DNA of 43,416 nt from Burkholderia sp. GTDB taxonomy: Bacteria; Pseudomonadota; Gammaproteobacteria; Burkholderiales; Burkholderiaceae. Numbering within the stretch: the stretch's first letter is position 1; each line of letters begins with the position of its first letter. Both the position numbers and the translations under genes were made by a program. The DNA lies in the NCBI GenBank assembly GCA_030151225.1, contig JASLEG010000201.1, positions 1-43,416 on the forward strand. The letters run 5' to 3'. The notes beneath the pieces were generated by a model. That model did not search any database, had not been told where the DNA came from, and was given only the letters and a program-made list of their open reading frames with translations. Shown piece after piece: positions 41,183 to 43,416 of this stretch.

Positions 41183-42349
41183 TCAGTCGGCCAGCTTGCG
41201 CATCTCGACGATCAGGTCGGCCTTGCCCTCGAAGCCGATGCCGGGCAGATCGGGCATGGTGATGTAGCCGTTGTCCACCTTCACGCCGTCGGGGAAGCCG
41301 CCATACGGCTGGAACAGGTCCGGATACGATTCGTTGCCGCCCAGGCCCAGGCCGGCCGCGATGTTCAGCGACATCTGGTGCCCACCGTGCGGGATGCAGC
41401 GTTTTGCCGACCAGCCGTGCTGATGCAGCATCTCGAGCGTGCGCAGGTATTCCACCAGGCCGTAGCTGAGCGCGCAGTCGAACTGCAGCCAGTCGCGGTC
41501 GGCGCGCATGCCGCCGTAGCGGATCAGGTTGCGCGCGTCCTGCATCGAGAACAGATCCTCGCCGGTGGCCATCGGCTTGTCGTAGTAGTTGCGCAGCGTG
41601 GCCTGCAGCTCGAAGTCGAGCGGGTCGCCCGGCTCCTCGTACCAGAACAGGTCGTATTGCGAGAGCGCCTTGGCGTACCGCACGGCGGTGTCCAGATCGA
41701 AGCGGCCGTTCGCGTCCACGGCGAGCTTCTGGCCGTCGCCGAGCACGCTGAGGATCGAGTCGATGCGGCGCAGGTCCTCGTCGAGCGAGGCGCCCCCGAT
41801 CTTCTTCTTGACCACCGTGTAGCCGCGGTCGAGGTAGCTGCGCATCTCGTCCTTGAGCTTGCCGTGGTCCTGGCCCGGGTAGTAGTAGCCGCCGGCCGCG
41901 TACACGAAGATCCTGCGATCGGGCGTGCCGTTGCCGTAGCGATCGGCCAGCAGCTGGAACAGCGGCTTGCCCTCGATCTTGGCCACCGCGTCCCACACCG
42001 CCATGTCGATCGTGCCGATCGCCACCGAGCGCTCGCCGTGGCCGCCCGGCTTTTCGTTCTGGAACATCGTGGCCCAGATCCGGTGCGGGTCGAGGTTGGT
42101 GCCGGCGTCGTCCACCAGCGAGGCGGGATCGGCCTCGAGCAGGCGCGGAATGAAGCGCTCGCGCATCAGCGTGCCCTGACCATAGCGGCCGTTCGAGTTG
42201 AAGCCGTAGCCGATCACCGGCTTGCCGTCGCGGATCACGTCGGTGATCACGGCCACCAGGCTCAGCGTCATCTTGCTGAAGTCGATGTAGGCGTTGCGGA
42301 TCGGCGAGCTGATCGGCACGGTCTTTTCGCGAATTTCCACGATTTTCAT
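41183..42349 (-). CDS. tarD: D(-)-tartrate dehydratase
   Basis: 388 aa, enolase superfamily (mandelate racemase group). It dehydrates D-tartrate to oxaloacetate. The sequence matches Bradyrhizobium TarD closely as I remember it: SSPIRNAYIDFSKMTLSLVAV, YGFNSNGRYGQG, NEKPGGHGERSVA, ESYPDLFQPYGGFPDGVKV. Active-site residues are in place: Lys183 (the K-x-K of VVKKKIGG), metal ligands Asp212 (VDANG), Glu238 (WYEEP) and Glu264 (TGEDL), and His321 (CIPHGGH) as the second acid/base. Start MKIVEIREK has a GGAG site. With dctA it makes an uptake-dehydration unit; the LysR gene at 42473 is the likely regulator. Confidence 0.93.
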   Translation of the reverse strand: MKIVEIREKTVPISSPIRNAYIDFSKMTLSLVAVITDVIRDGKPVIGYGFNSNGRYGQGTLMRERFIPRLLEADPASLVDDAGTNLDPHRIWATMFQNEKPGGHGERSVAIGTIDMAVWDAVAKIEGKPLFQLLADRYGNGTPDRRIFVYAAGGYYYPGQDHGKLKDEMRSYLDRGYTVVKKKIGGASLDEDLRRIDSILSVLGDGQKLAVDANGRFDLDTAVRYAKALSQYDLFWYEEPGDPLDFELQATLRNYYDKPMATGEDLFSMQDARNLIRYGGMRADRDWLQFDCALSYGLVEYLRTLEMLHQHGWSAKRCIPHGGHQMSLNIAAGLGLGGNESYPDLFQPYGGFPDGVKVDNGYITMPDLPGIGFEGKADLIVEMRKLAD

Positions 42350-42435
42350 GCGGGGGTCTCCAGACGGATTCGGAATGCGGAGCGCGCGACGGTGCACGCT
42401 GCAACGGGACGTAGCATAGCCCCGGCCGAACACGC

Positions 42436-42478
42436 TAGAATTCGCTCACTTTCACTTCATCTTTCACCAAAAGTGAAA
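42436..42478. promoter_or_regulatory. Operator-like TTTCAC repeats overlapping the lysR start
   Basis: TTTCAC at 42450-42455 and 42462-42467 (12-base period) is followed by the inverse GTGAAA at 42473-42478, giving TTTCAC-CAAAA-GTGAAA over the GTG start. A -10-like TAGAAT lies at 42436-42441. Placement over the start suggests autorepression, and the 123-base gap to tarD suggests shared control of both genes. Confidence 0.5.
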
Positions 42479-43416
42479 ACCGATTCCACCTCCGACTTCG
42501 CCTTCTTCGTGCAGCTGGCCAAGCTGCGCAGCCTGTCGGGCGCGGCGCGCTCGATGGGGCTCACGCCGCCGGCCGCCACCAAGCGGCTCGGCATCATCGA
42601 GGAGCGGCTCGGCGCGCGGCTCGTGAACCGCACCACGCGCAGCGTGAGCCTGACCCCGGAAGGCGAAACCTATGCGCGCTACGCGGCGCGCATCCTCGAA
42701 CAGGTGCGCGAGATGGAGGATGCGATCGCCGGCACGCCGGCCGACCCGCATGGCCGGCTGCGCGTGAACGCCACGCTCGGCTTCGGGCGCACCACGATCG
42801 CGCCGCTGGTGTCCGAATTCGCCAGGCGCTATCCGCACGTGGACGTGCAGTTCGTGGTGACGGACCGGCCGGTGGATCTGGTGGAGGGCGGCTTCGACAT
42901 GGCGATCCGCTTCGGGGAGCTGCCGGACAGCCGGCTGCGCGCGCGGCGGCTGATGAGCAACCGGCGCTTTCTGTGCGCGTCGCCGAAGTATCTGGAGCGC
43001 TTCGGCACGCCCGCGCGCAAGGAGGAACTGGTCGCCCACCGCTGCATCATCCACAGCCAGAACGACGACGCTTACGGCGTGTGGAACTTCATCCAGGACG
43101 ATCACCTGGAGGCGCTGAAGGTGAACGGCTCGCTCTCCAGCAACGACGGCGACATCGTGCTGCGCTGGGCGCTCGACGGCCACGGCATCCTGATCCGCTC
43201 GGAATGGGATCTGGCCAAGTATCTGCAGAGCGGCCGGCTGCGGCTGGTGCTGCCCGAGCTCGCGCTGCCGTCGGCCGATCTCTACGTGTACTACCCGAGC
43301 CAGCGCACCGAGACGATGCGCGCGCGGGCCTTCATCGATTTTCTCGTCGACCACTTCCAGGCACCGTTCGTGCCGATCGACGTGGCGGCGGCCCAGGCGC
43401 AGGCCGCCGCAGGCCG
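42473..43416 (+). CDS. LysR-type regulator beside tartrate genes (3' end outside window)
   Basis: At least 314 residues to the window edge with no stop; start GTG at 42473. The HTH is TSDFAFFVQLAKLRSLSGAARSMGLTPPAATKRLGIIEERLGARLVNRTTRSVSLTPEG. The effector domain contains PHGRLRVNATLGFGRTTIAPLVSEFARRYPHVDVQFVVTDRPVDLVEGGFDMAIRFGELPDSRLRARRL, typical of the DmlR/TtdR group, which in E. coli controls D-malate and L-tartrate genes. Divergence from tarD therefore supports a tartrate-responsive role. The final AAAQAQAAAG stretch suggests the true end is close. Confidence 0.9.
   Translation, partial: MKTDSTSDFAFFVQLAKLRSLSGAARSMGLTPPAATKRLGIIEERLGARLVNRTTRSVSLTPEGETYARYAARILEQVREMEDAIAGTPADPHGRLRVNATLGFGRTTIAPLVSEFARRYPHVDVQFVVTDRPVDLVEGGFDMAIRFGELPDSRLRARRLMSNRRFLCASPKYLERFGTPARKEELVAHRCIIHSQNDDAYGVWNFIQDDHLEALKVNGSLSSNDGDIVLRWALDGHGILIRSEWDLAKYLQSGRLRLVLPELALPSADLYVYYPSQRTETMRARAFIDFLVDHFQAPFVPIDVAAAQAQAAAG

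Noticed and set aside
42464..43354. Minus-strand open frame opposite the last LysR gene
   Set aside because: The plus-strand GTG frame encodes an unmistakable LysR head and effector domain; the minus frame has antisense composition.

Overview
This window is a very GC-rich (roughly 70% by eye), tightly packed stretch of a beta-proteobacterial chromosome. The gene content points to Burkholderia sensu lato (gladioli/glumae/cepacia-like): DUF4148 and DUF2242 proteins, a Gram-negative porin of the burkholderial type, GTP-dependent PEP carboxykinase, five LysR regulators and many transporters. The genus is inferred from recognised families, not from a search. No rRNA, tRNA, CRISPR array, insertion sequence or prophage was seen. 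It reads as an accessory-metabolism region made of small catabolic and transport modules, each with its own regulator.

Layout. 1-4882: malonate decarboxylase operon on the minus strand (mdcA-C-D-E and the start of mdcG), with a divergent LysR gene. 5007-8273: small exported DUF4148 protein, a 3-hydroxyacyl-CoA dehydrogenase family enzyme, and pckG with a clear terminator. 8274-9871: non-coding region, then two tandem Hsp20 genes behind a sigma-32-like promoter, ending in a strong terminator. 10024-13451: DUF2242 lipoprotein, dkgB aldo/keto reductase and an MFS exporter. 13816-16316: HAD phosphatase, a DUF2322-like protein, a flavin-reductase-fold protein and a small membrane protein. 16332-18702: a ynfL/ynfM-like LysR-MFS pair, then a relic of an alpha/beta hydrolase.

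18791-26084: aromatic-ring catabolic operon on the minus strand (FAD hydroxylase, AAHS-type MFS, porin, FAH-family hydrolase, extradiol dioxygenase) with a divergent LysR activator. 26224-29578: DeoR regulator, Nudix hydrolase, flavin reductase and a divergent LysR. 29749-34211: complete polyamine-type ABC importer (ATPase, binding protein, two permeases). 34270-35801: AFG1/ZapE-like ATPase, then an unrecognised 144-aa gene whose promoter carries a consensus LexA/SOS box. 36030-39650: MFS exporter, degenerate VOC protein, GntR/FCD regulator and a divergent OsmC peroxiredoxin. 39667-43416: dctA and D-tartrate dehydratase (probable tartrate uptake and dehydration operon), with a divergent LysR gene that runs off the window.

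Most notable: the SOS-box-controlled orphan gene beside a ZapE-like ATPase; the Hsp20 leader, where the Shine-Dalgarno sits in the loop of a perfect hairpin; the ring-cleavage operon of unknown substrate; several perfect palindromes in promoter regions; and a hydrolase gene fragment next to the catabolic operon.
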